This document shows positions 12,401 to 19,412 of a stretch of DNA of 64,000 nt, one piece after another. Location: positions 2,743,001-2,807,000 of the forward strand of contig NC_081828.1 of the NCBI RefSeq assembly GCF_030867095.1, in the 5' to 3' direction. The first letter of the stretch is position 1. The number at the start of each line of letters is the position of its first letter. The notes below the pieces were generated by a model. It ran no database searches. It saw only the letters and a list, made by a program, of their open reading frames with translations, and had not been told where the DNA came from. The stretch is from Alligator mississippiensis (lineage: Eukaryota; Chordata; Crocodylia; Alligatoridae). Made by a program: the position numbers and the translations under genes.

Positions 12401-12707
12401 GGCCACGCGCCGCGCTACCTGTGTAAATGAAATCCAGGAGCAGCTGGAAGGCGCCGGGCTCGACGCCCCGGATCTGCACCACGTCCCTGGAGGCCTCCTT
12501 CATGCCGCCGGTGAAGAGGGCGGCGAAGTAGGGGCTGCCGGCCGCCAGCACCAGGCGGTGGACCGCGAAGGCCTTGTCGCCCACCTGCAGCTGCACGTCG
12601 CAGAGGTCCCGGGCGCGGCGCAGCCTGTCCATCTGCGCCAGCAGCAGCCGCGCGTGCTGGTCTGCGCCCCAGGGGCCGGGGCCGGGGCCGGCCCGCGGAC
12701 AGGCCAT
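178..12707 (-). CDS. IPP: IPP, BTB-BACK-Kelch protein (8 coding exons, complete)
   Basis: Joined minus-strand exons 12707-12419, 9503-9072, 8388-8233, 6796-6629, 5174-5037, 3730-3608, 2829-2612 and 402-178 total 1749 bp (582 aa plus stop). All junctions are GT-AG and no frame break is seen. The protein starts with a Gly/Pro-rich N-terminus, then a BTB domain (about residues 33-135, with CDVQLQVG and SPYFAALFTGGMKE), a BACK domain (about 138-240) and six Kelch repeats from about residue 287, each with the GG doublet and spaced Y/W. Sequence and length match vertebrate IPP (human about 584 aa), an actin-binding Kelch protein also called KLHL27. Family knowledge: BTB dimerises and may contact cullin 3, while the Kelch propeller binds partners such as actin. 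The start is the ATG at 12707, just upstream of the conserved HAxLxLAQ segment. A broad CpG-island promoter implies housekeeping expression. Identification is from recognition of the sequence; the cullin role is not visible here. Confidence 0.97.
1269..2395 (+). mobile_element. CR1 retrotransposon fragment, 5'-truncated, decayed
   Basis: Lies in IPP intron 7, antisense to the gene. Broken reading frames encode the C-terminal half of CR1 reverse transcriptase: GLVFGPVLFNMFINDLDS (motif B region), FADTKLWG (motif C, where the second Asp of FADD has become Thr), then LPLYLALVRLQLEYCVQFW and a CR1 C-terminus. There is a stop at about 1692 and frame shifts near 1970 and 2030. The 3' part ends near 2390 with the usual GATCTGTAAGGTCCCTTCCA CR1 tail region but no clear octamer tail. 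Confidence 0.88.
2026..2042 (+). repeat. G17 homopolymer
   Basis: Run of about 17 G inside the CR1 copy, where CR1 normally encodes RRLRGDLVA. It is a slippage-type expansion and may also be a sequencing weak spot. Confidence 0.8.
2612..2829 (-). CDS. IPP: IPP coding exon 7 (Kelch repeats 4-5)
   Basis: Acceptor CTCCAG before 2829, donor GTAGGC after 2612, 218 bp. It encodes RIYVVGGISNEVELCSVEVY, then RRAYLGVAALNDSIYSVGG and VERYSFEE. Confidence 0.97.
3608..3730 (-). CDS. IPP: IPP coding exon 6 (Kelch repeat 3)
   Basis: This 123-bp exon has no internal start codon, so a simple open-frame scan misses it. Acceptor GCTTGCAG precedes 3730 and donor GTGAGC follows 3608. It reads GWVGAEVGNTIERFDPEENS followed by WEVVGSMPVPRYYFGCCEVQ, the expected third Kelch blade in frame between exons 5 and 7. 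Confidence 0.96.
4545..4660 (+). repeat. MIR-like (CORE-SINE) fragment
   Basis: In IPP intron 5. Carries the degenerate order typical of MIR/CORE-SINE tails: a segment like 'acaaatcattcca...ctccatcttctcatttgtg' followed by 'cacaggaggtgataagg'. Recognised by eye. The rest of this intron (3731-5036) holds only an A-rich tract at about 4312-4331 and no gene. Confidence 0.4.
5037..5174 (-). CDS. IPP: IPP coding exon 5 (Kelch repeat 2)
   Basis: Acceptor TTTCAAG before 5174, donor GTAACT after 5037, 138 bp. It encodes EKDSMIFDCTECYDPVSKQW, then TTVASMNHPRCGLGVCACYG and AIYALG. Confidence 0.97.
6169..6564. mobile_element. hAT-type MITE, 396 bp
   Basis: Starts CAGGGGCTGGCAACCC and ends in the inverse (GTTGCCAACCCCTG). 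Flanked by imperfect 8-bp target duplications TTTTACAT (6161-6168) and CCTTACAT (6565-6572). No coding sequence; lies in IPP intron 4. The terminal motif is the common Charlie-like hAT end. Confidence 0.75.
6629..6796 (-). CDS. IPP: IPP coding exon 4 (Kelch repeat 1)
   Basis: Acceptor TGCCTAG before 6796, donor GTAAGA after 6629, 168 bp. It encodes GYTRLQGGRWSDGRALSCVE, then FSQYWTTVSSLHHARSGLG and VYAIGG, a canonical Kelch blade. Confidence 0.97.
7680..8080 (-). mobile_element. CR1 fragment with internal deletion
   Basis: In IPP intron 3, same strand as the gene. The minus strand reads LPGEVLEDWKRINVVPIFKK then GNYRPISL...PGKILEKI (start of the RT domain), and after about 12 unrelated codons continues as the CR1 C-terminus (LLEVVQAPTLDSFKKNLDIF). 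Most of the reverse transcriptase is therefore missing. The 3' end is at about 7680 (CATTAGGGGCTGGAAGGGA in plus orientation). Confidence 0.85.
8233..8388 (-). CDS. IPP: IPP coding exon 3 (BACK to Kelch linker)
   Basis: The polypyrimidine tract and CAAG acceptor sit upstream of 8388 and the donor GTTAGA follows 8233. It encodes VPDFSLRVALQTLLKEYCEA, a basic linker (ARPRRKARK) and the first Kelch strand KYLYAVG. 156 bp, symmetric. Confidence 0.96.
9072..9503 (-). CDS. IPP: IPP coding exon 2 (end of BTB plus BACK)
   Basis: The acceptor CCCACAG precedes 9503 and the donor GTAAC follows 9072. The 432-bp exon encodes IVNINENNVQELIVAADMLQ, then the BACK helices (LNCIGLFQFSEHIACHDL, EDEYQVFAAAMQWI) up to LLKYIE. 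It keeps the phase-1 split glycine at both ends. Confidence 0.97.
9802..9883. mobile_element. Very short hAT MITE (82 bp)
   Basis: CAGTGACTCTCAACC at the left and GTTGAGAACCACTG at the right form terminal inverted repeats of the CAGTGGTTCTCAACC hAT type. Target duplications are poor. It lies in IPP intron 1 about 300 bp from exon 2. Confidence 0.6.
9884..11780. other. IPP intron 1, left part: no gene seen
   Basis: No exon is recognised. A GC-richer block at about 10010-10440 looks like an unidentified repeat. A hAT-like fragment (CTTCTCAACCGGGGAGCC) starts near 11406. An A18 tract is at 11563-11580 and T/A-rich stretches lie near 10890-10910. Confidence 0.5.
11785..12370 (-). mobile_element. 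CR1 3' fragment of a second subfamily
   Basis: On the minus strand this is the CR1 C-terminus and 3' UTR: LDIRKNFLIRRALKHWKRSP..., with 'gaggtcacatctagtccaacccctgctcc' in plus orientation. The same subfamily is seen on the plus strand at 56240-57022 (shared KLQQGK...LDIRKN and ALKHW-type words). It abuts the first IPP exon, leaving only about 50 bp to the splice donor. Confidence 0.8.
12419..12707 (-). CDS. IPP: IPP coding exon 1 (BTB domain, start codon)
   Basis: The ATG is the complement of 12705-12707. The exon is very GC-rich, unlike all later exons. It ends in DFIYTG with the glycine codon split G|GA at a GTAG donor (12418-12415). Its 289 bp leave phase 1. The N-terminal 15 residues (Gly/Pro-rich) are not conserved with human IPP as I recall it. 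Confidence 0.95.
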
Positions 12708-12737
12708 GGCGCGGGGGACCGCCGCGCATCCTCCACC

Positions 12738-12845
12738 CCCTGCAACCTGCGGAGAGACGCACGGGACGGCTCAGGACCCGTCCGCCACGAGGACCCCCTC
12801 CCCCCCCCCTCAGCACGCGCTGACAGGCCCCGCGCCTCACTCACC
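12738..12845 (-). other. IPP: Predicted short 5' UTR intron of IPP
   Basis: A near-consensus donor GAG|GTGAGTG is present with the exon ending at 12845. Two acceptors (TCTCCGCAG, exon from 12746; TTGCAG, exon from 12739) lie just upstream of the ATG exon. This suggests a noncoding first exon above 12845 and an intron of only about 100 bp. It is predicted from splice signals only. Confidence 0.45.
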
Positions 12846-13152
12846 TCAGAGCGCCCCGCCGGGGTGCGGGTGGGGGTGGGGCGCTGCAGACGCTCCGGGC
12901 GCTCGGAGTGTGACGTATCGGGGGCGGTGACGCTATCAGAGCGCGCGGGCTCCCCGCGCTACAGCCGTCCGGGTGGCGGCCGAGCGCGGCGCGGACTCCC
13001 CGCGCCATGCTGTGGGGGAAGGGGCGCACGGGAATCGCTGTAAGCGGAGCCTACTTCCCCACCTCAGTGCGAAAAGGGGCTGCTTCCGGGTTCCCGACAG
13101 CCCCTGCTATCACGTGATGGGGCGGTGTGTGTGGAGCCGGCCGCTGTATCAG

Positions 13153-13163
13153 TGCGCATGCGC
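13153..13163. promoter_or_regulatory. NRF1-type site 1
   Basis: TGCGCATGCGC is the NRF1 core palindrome. It lies inside a short segment (CAGTGCGCATGCGC) repeated 34 bp downstream. Confidence 0.7.
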
Positions 13164-13186
13164 CTAGGGTGACTGGGGGCCCTCAG

Positions 13187-13197
13187 TGCGCATGCGC
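13187..13197. promoter_or_regulatory. NRF1-type site 2
   Basis: Second identical TGCGCATGCGC palindrome, 34 bp (about three helical turns) from the first, so both would face the same side of the DNA. Confidence 0.7.
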
Positions 13198-13498
13198 GGT
13201 GGTCTGCAGGATGCTTGCGTTGTGGCGCACGTGGAGCCTGGAGCACGTGGTGGGAGGATTGCTCCTCTCCTGTCTGTGCTCTATTGCTCCACCGCACCGA
13301 CCTTGCACGGCGTGACAAGTTGTGAGCTTGAATGCACACCATTTAGATGCAGATGTAAATTACCCTGGGGTCCCAAGCAGACAGACAACCAGTTATCCCA
13401 GGGAGATGCTCATGGAGCAGTAAGTGGTGGTGGGGAACAAGTGGCTTTTCCCAAATTAATGGTGGAAGTGATGCCTCTATTGGCATAATTGACACTAG

Positions 13499-14559
13499 TG
13501 TGGTGGGAGAAACCTCCCTAAGGTTGGTTGTCTAGCTGTAATTTGATAGACAGACAACGCGGGTAAAGAAAGACAGCTGTTTATTTGCTCGAGCAAAGAC
13601 CATAAAGCCAGCAAAAGGCAAAATGGCCCCCCGTAAAGGGTGAGGGGATCTTTCATACTTATTACAACAAGGCAAGACTTAAAAGGTTAACAAAAAAGCA
13701 ATACTTGGGCGGTGCTTTACAAATCTTTGTAACAGCATATTTCTATTAAGCTGAACTAGCACTTTTTTTAAAAGCTAAAAGTTAAGTAACAGTAACATTA
13801 TAATATGTTAGCAAAACCTTACACAGTAGCAGATACTTCTCAAGGACACAACCACTGCACCCAGAACAATGGCTTCCCTGTCTTATCTTACTTCTTGCTG
13901 CAGCTGATTTTTCAGCACACAGACACAGATCCACTTTTTAACTCAGAAAATGTTTAATACAGTTAAAATGATTACTTGACACAAGCAAAGGCTTAGCTAT
14001 CATTGTGCCTTGTGGTCAGCAACATTGCTAGGTGTGGTGGGAGAAACCTCCCTAAGGTCTGTTGTCTAGCTGTAATTTGATTGACAGACAACGCGGGTAA
14101 AGAAAGACAGCTGTTTATTTGCTCGAGCAAAGACCATAAAGCCGGCAAAAGGCAAAATGGCCCCCCCTCAAGGGTGAGGCGATCTTTTATACTTCTTACA
14201 ACAAAGCGAGACTATATGGTTAACAAAAAGCAATACTTGGGGCGGTGCTCTACAAATCTTTGTAACAGCATATTTCTATTAAGCTGAACTAGCACTTTTT
14301 AAAAGCTAAAAGTTAAGTAACAGTAACATTATGTTAGCAAAACCTTACACAGTAGAAGATACTTCTCAAGGACACAACCAGTAAGCTCAAAACAATGGTT
14401 TCTCTGTCTTATCTTACTTCTTGCTGTAGCTGATTTTTTTAGCACACAGACACAGATTCACTTTTTAACTCAGAAAATGCTTGTTGCAGTTAAAACGATT
14501 ACTTGACACAAGCAAAGGCCTAGCTATCATTCTGCCTTGTGGTCAGCTGCATTACTAGG
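13499..14559. repeat. Tandem duplication of 534/527 bp (R-U5-containing unit)
   Basis: Both copies begin TGTGGTGGGAGAAACCTCCC and end near CCTTGTGGTCAGC...CTAGG. The copies are highly similar, with scattered substitutions and small indels. Confidence 0.9.
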
Positions 14560-14812
14560 CCACAGGTCATGCCTTGTATTCAGCTGTAAAGCTAATACTT
14601 CTTAATAATCCAAATTATTGTAAACCTAACAGTATGCTATCAGAAAACTATTCTATTTCAGGGTAATGACAAACCTGCGCACTACATAGGCCACAGGTCA
14701 TGCCTTGTATTCAGCTGTAAAGCTAATACTTCTTAATAATCCAAATTATTGTTAACAGTATGCTATCAGAAAACTATTCTATTTCAGGGTAATAACAAAC
14801 CTGCGCACCACA
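14558..14812. repeat. Tandem duplication of about 130 bp (U3 end)
   Basis: GGCCACAGGTCATGCCTTGT begins both copies, which end CAAACCTGCGCAC(T/C)ACA. Near identity suggests a recent event. Confidence 0.9.
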
Positions 14813-15184
14813 CTAGTGTAATTACTGAATTGTTGACACTAATGTAATTACCCAAACAGGCTCAGCTGCCCTGCCTGGTGCTTTAGGACACCAGGTTGTA
14901 GTAGCATGGTACACTGGTGTCACATGTCTGCTCTGCTCCTTACGTGTGTAAGAGAGGGGGATTACACCGATATAAGTGGCAAGGCTACACCCCGATGGGC
15001 GGATCTAGGATTTTGAAAGGGGGAGTGCAGATGGCGAGGTGCATCATCGCATGTAACACAACAAATCCTCCTCCAGGTAAAAAGGAACTGGAAGCTTTAC
15101 TAGTAGGGCTTAGGGATAAAATTGTTCAGTTTAAGTTTGATGCAAAAACAAATACAGCGTGTTGGTATGAGTTGAAAACAGTCA

Positions 15185-15490
15185 GCAAGGCTGTGAAATA
15201 AGAACGACATACCAGGAGGAGCGAAGGGGCAGCAGAATTGCAGAACAAAGGTTAGTTTATTTGGTGAAACTTTAAAAAAAGGCCATTAAAATGGAGAGAA
15301 GGACATTAACACCTGTGCTGTGAAGAGTTTGGAAGGAATTGGGTAGATTTTAATGCTCCATGAAGTCAACTGACTCTCTCAGCCCTGTCGGATTAGAAAT
15401 GCGGCCACTGCCGTGCAATTGGTTTTAAACTTTGGGTGGAGCAGGAGTCAGGGGGATACAGCTGCACCCACTCTGCATCCACCCCAGATG
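15185..15490 (+). repeat. Unnamed dispersed repeat, copy 1
   Basis: Shares ordered blocks with 49395-49675: 'aaggctgtgaaat', a 'ggagagaaggacattaacacct' block, 'gtgaagag', and 'ccatgaagtcaactgactc(t/c)ctcagcc'. I do not recognise the family. It lies just left of a minus-strand LINE. Confidence 0.6.
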
Positions 15491-15559
15491 TAAATGTTTT
15501 GGGTGTCCAGACTCTAAATTCAGTCCTGACTCCTTAGGTTGGACTAGCAACTACTCGCT

Positions 15560-16905
15560 ATGCTACTGCTATAGCAATCTAGTAGGAGTATCCTTCAGCA
15601 ACCAATCCCCCGCAGTTGTTTTCCACGATTGTCTTATCCGTGTGTCCGAAGATGCGTGAAGAGGCCTCTCCAGGACCAACAGACTGTACTGTCGCTCAGA
15701 CGTGCGTTTCCACGTGGGGCGGGTGGTGCTGGATTCTTGATTTGGTCCATGACACGGTGTTTCTGCCGCTCCCACTTTTCCATCTCCTGGTGGTGTTGTG
15801 AGGTTTCAAAGTACTGAGATTCCTGCAGCAGATTCTTCCTTCGTTTGGGGCAGTCCTGGGCGATAGCCTCCCATGAGTTGACGTCGATGTTGCATTTTTT
15901 TTCCCTGAAAGACGTCCCTGCAGCACTTCCTTTGCCCTCCTCTTGAGCGTACATACGCCTTGGCTGAGCTGGGAGAATAAACCTTCCTTCTGGAGTCTGG
16001 AGTTGGACATCTGGATGACGTGGCCGGCCCAATGCAGTTGATGTTGGATGAACATTGCCTCAGTACTCATGGGGTTTGCTTGCAGGAGGATGCTCACATG
16101 GGCGCAGCGCTCTTCTCACTGGGTTTGGAGGACCTGCAGGCAGCATTGACGGTACTTCGCCAACAACTTTAGATATCTCCTGTATGCTGTCCATATCTCA
16201 ACTCCGTGCGGCAAGGTGGGGATCATGACTGCTTGATGAGCCACAAGCTTGGTGTTGGATCTGATGTTGTAGTTGTTGAACACCTATTTCTTCAGGCTAT
16301 TTGAGGCGATGTTGGATTTCTTAGTTGATGGCAGCCTTCTGCGAGAGATGGGTTCCGAGGGACAGGAAATACTCGGCGTTCTCCAGTCTCACTGTGGATC
16401 TGGATTACTGGAGCTGGGGACTGTTCATTAGGAAGACTGTTGGTGGAGGACCTTAGTCTTCTGAATGTTAAGTATCAGTCCCATTTTCTTGTATGCCTCG
16501 GTAAAGATGTCAGTGATTTCCTGAAGGTCTGCCTCCAAGTGAGCACACACTACAGCATCATCAGTGCACTGGGGCTTGATGATTGAGGTCAGGGTGGTCT
16601 TGATTTGGGTGCAGAGTCGGCTGAGGTTAAACAGCTTACCAACCATTCAGGAGTTTAGCTCTGCTCTGGCTGGAAGCTTGTTAGTGGTCAGATGTAGCAT
16701 CGCGGTGAGGAATATCAGGAAGTGTTGAAGCAACGATGCAGCCTTGCTTAACTCCCATTTTAATCTCAAAGGGATTTGAGATAGATCTGTTACTGGGAAC
16801 CACCGCTCGCGTACTGTCGTGGAGCAGGCAGAGAACGGGGACAAATTTCGGTGGGCATCCGTACTTCAGAGGGATCCTCCACAGCACTTCTCAGCTGGCA
16901 GAGCC
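15560..16905 (-). mobile_element. Decayed non-CR1 LINE (reverse transcriptase remnant)
   Basis: Minus-strand segments in shifted frames, 5' to 3', read LWRIPLKYGCPPKFV and FEIKMGVKQGCIVASTL (RT motif B, GVKQGC), QCTDDAVVCAHLEADLQEIT (motif C, YADD replaced by CTDD), KKMGLILNIQKTKVLHQ (motif D), then the downstream HWAGHVIQMSNSRLQKEGLF and NIDVNSWEAIAQDCPKRR. The order and motifs are those of a vertebrate LINE clearly different from CR1; I cannot place its clade with certainty. Multiple frameshifts show it is dead. Confidence 0.75.
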
Positions 16906-18130
16906 AAGTAAATATAAGGTAATGAAGAAAAAAACCCACTTCCGCACCAGTCAGGCTTCAAATCACCATCTTCCTACAGCAACAGTAAACACTTCCCACA
17001 CCTACAGCTGTCAAGAGACTGCATTTAAGTATAAAATGTCCCTTAAAACTTTTTGTGAAAATTAATCTGAAGCATAACCTTTGCTAGGCATTTTTTCTTT
17101 CTTTCCCTTTTATTTAATTCACGTTTTGTTTGCGAAAGCATTCAAAATACTTGCAGATTTAGATTTGTGAAGTTACCTTATATCTTAAAATAACTCTCTG
17201 GAGGAAATAAGATGCAGGGGGAGGGCTTTATTAGAGTTTAAATGTAGCTGCACACATGCTGCTATAAATCAGTTTACATTTGAAGTCATGCCGACAGGGC
17301 TTGAGCTTTTTCCCCCGCTGATAATAACAGCAGCACAAGAAACCAGACCCTCTCTGCCCTGACATGTTGTCAGTCGGAAGTGACCTATAAGCAGAAGGCT
17401 TAGAAAGATTGAAATACTAATGGCTCAGTCACAGTCCGGGCTCAGCTGTTAGGCCCAGTGCTAGGATTTCACAACATAGTGCAGATTTGCAGCCCCAGAA
17501 TAGGGTTGCTGAGATGGCTTAATTTATTATTGCAAAACACGACCGGCTTTCGGCAGTGCGGTTCAGAACGGTTGTGTCTCCAGAAGAGGGCACTGCACCA
17601 GCACATAATAAGATGGGTGGTATGTACACTATGGATCCCATATCTCAGATCCCCGCACGGCTGCACCCAGGAGCCTGAAATCGCATTTCACTGTCGTCTG
17701 AAATGTGATGGTGTGTGAAAGGCTTCCTGCCTTGTGATGAATCCGAACACCAAGAGCTTCAAGGTGCAGCCATAGAGAATTTGAAAGCTTCCTTCGTTGC
17801 ATACCGTTTAGGAGATTCAATGAAAATAAACAGCATTTGCCTATTAAGCAGCTGAGCACTGAGTGGCACCCTCGGTGTGTGACGTAGAGGCTGCTCCTCC
17901 GTGCACAGGGCTTCCTACCTTCCCACTGAAGTGCTGTCATTCTAGTGGCAATATCTCTTACACTTGTGTTTCTAACAGAGTAAGAGTTATCACACAGGTT
18001 GCATCTTCTCTCAAGAGATCCACACTCACAGCCCTAAAAAATTTGTCCTAGCTCTCTTCCAAGCATCCAGAAACTCTCGGGTCTGACCATATTTCTTCAG
18101 CAGAAGGCCTCTCTTCAGAGCATTGCGAAC
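16906..18130. other. Intergenic, no feature recognised
   Basis: Single-copy-looking sequence without convincing coding potential. Short AT-rich and moderately GC segments only. Confidence 0.4.
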
Positions 18131-18134
18131 TGCC

Positions 18135-19412
18135 CAGAGAGGTCATGCTCAGGGGCGACCAGCATGGGTTCAGCAAAGGCAGGTCCTGTCTGATCAACCT
18201 GATGGCCTTTTACGACCAAGTAACTAAATCCCTGGATGATGGTGTCGCTGTGGACGTAGTCTTTCTAGACTTTAAGAAGGCCTTTGACACTGTCTCTCAC
18301 CCCATCCTCATCAATAAATTAAGCAACTACAGCATTGATGCCTGCACAGTTGGATGGGTAAAAAAACTGGCTGATGGGACGCACCCAGAGAGTAGTGGTG
18401 GATGGGTTGTACTCAGCCTGGTGAGATGTGAGCAGTGGGGTACCCCAGGGCACGGTCCTCGGGCCTGCACTGTTTAACATCTTCATCAGCGACTTGGACG
18501 GGGGGGTGGAAAGCACGCTGTCCAAGTTTGCTGATGACACTAAGATGTGGGGCGAGGTGGACACACGTGAAGGGAGAGAGAGGCTGCAACTAGATTTAGA
18601 CAGACTGTAAAAGTGGGCAGACAAGAATAGGATGGGCTTCAACGTAGACAAATGCAGGGTGCTGCACCTGGGGAGAAGGAACCTACAGCACACATACAGG
18701 CTGGGGAGTTCCCCTCTTGAAAGCACAGAGGCGGAAAGGGATCTCGGAGTCATTATTGACTCCAAGATGAATATGAGCCACCAATGCCAGACCGCAGCCA
18801 GCAAGGCCGGCCAGACCTTGTTGTGCATCCAAAGGTACATCTTAAGCCGGTCCAGAGACATGATCCTCCCCCTCTATGTGACTTTGGTCAGGCTGCAGTT
18901 GGAGTACTGCGTCCGCTACTGGGCGCCGCACTTCACAAGGGATGTGGCCAGCCTGGAGAGGGTCCAGAGGAGGTCACCCGCTTGGTGAGAGGGCAGCAGG
19001 GCAGGCCCTACGAGGAGAGGCTGAGGGACCTGAACCTGTTCAGCCTTAGCAAGGAGGCTGAGGGGGGACCTGGTGGCTGCCTACAAGCTCATCAGTGGGG
19101 ATCAACAGCAAATAGGCAGAGCCCTTTTCTCCCCAGCCGCACCTGGGGTGACGAGGAACAATGGTCATAAGCTGATGGAGAATAGGTTTAGGTTGGAGAT
19201 CAGAAGGCAATATTTTACAGTTAGGGTGGCCAAAATCTGGAACCAACTTCCCAGGGAAGTGGTCCTCGCCCCTACCTTGGGCATATTCAAGAGTAGGTTG
19301 GACGATCACTTGTCTGGGGTCTTGTGAATCCAACATCCATTCCTGCCCGTGGCAGGGGGTCAGGCGAGATGATCTGTTCAGGTCCCTCCTGACCCTAGCT
19401 GCTATGAAACTA
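18135..19412 (+). mobile_element. CR1, 5'-truncated, two main frame breaks
   Basis: RT domain from RGDQHGFSKGRSCLINLMAF through VFLDFKKAFDTVSHPILINK (motif A), then a frame shift near 18410, [20 protein letters not shown] (motif B), FADDTKMWG (motif C), a stop at about 18608, FNVDKCRVLHLGRR, and the CR1 C-terminus SRLDDHLSGVL. The 3' end at about 19412 has GATCTGTTCAGGTCCCTCCT and CTATGAAACTATGAGAG. Closest in the window to the copy at 52058. Confidence 0.92.

Larger units (their letters stand above)
12380..13330. promoter_or_regulatory. CpG-island promoter of IPP
   Basis: GC- and CpG-rich block covering the first coding exon and about 500 bp upstream. It contains two NRF1-type palindromes, E-boxes at 13110-13117 (TCACGTGA) and 13244-13249 (CACGTG), and a CRE-like TGACGTA near 12911. 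No TATA box is evident. This is a typical housekeeping promoter; it may also fire divergently, but no plus-strand gene is recognised. Confidence 0.8.
13499..14812 (-). mobile_element. Solo LTR (minus orientation) with internal tandem duplications
   Basis: Termini are TGTGGTGGGAG (plus, left) and GCGCACCACA (right), flanked by CTAG at 13495-13498 and 14813-14816. Read on the minus strand it has TATAAAAGATC (about 14186-14196), then AATAAACAGCTG about 70 bp further on, and a U5 ending CCCACCACA, so it is an LTR without an internal region. A 534-bp unit (13499-14032) repeats at 14033-14559, and a 131-bp unit (14558-14688) repeats at 14689-14812. In the distal copy the TATA is changed to TATGAAAG. 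No gag or pol coding is present. Confidence 0.8.

Noticed and set aside
12500..13043. Long open frames on both strands near the IPP first exon
   Set aside because: CpG-island composition suppresses stop codons; only the BTB-encoding minus frame has family homology and splice logic.
13499..14815. Two tandem full-length LTRs flanking a provirus
   Set aside because: No internal region between the units, one pair of target duplications, and the left unit lacks the U3 end; better read as one internally duplicated solo LTR.
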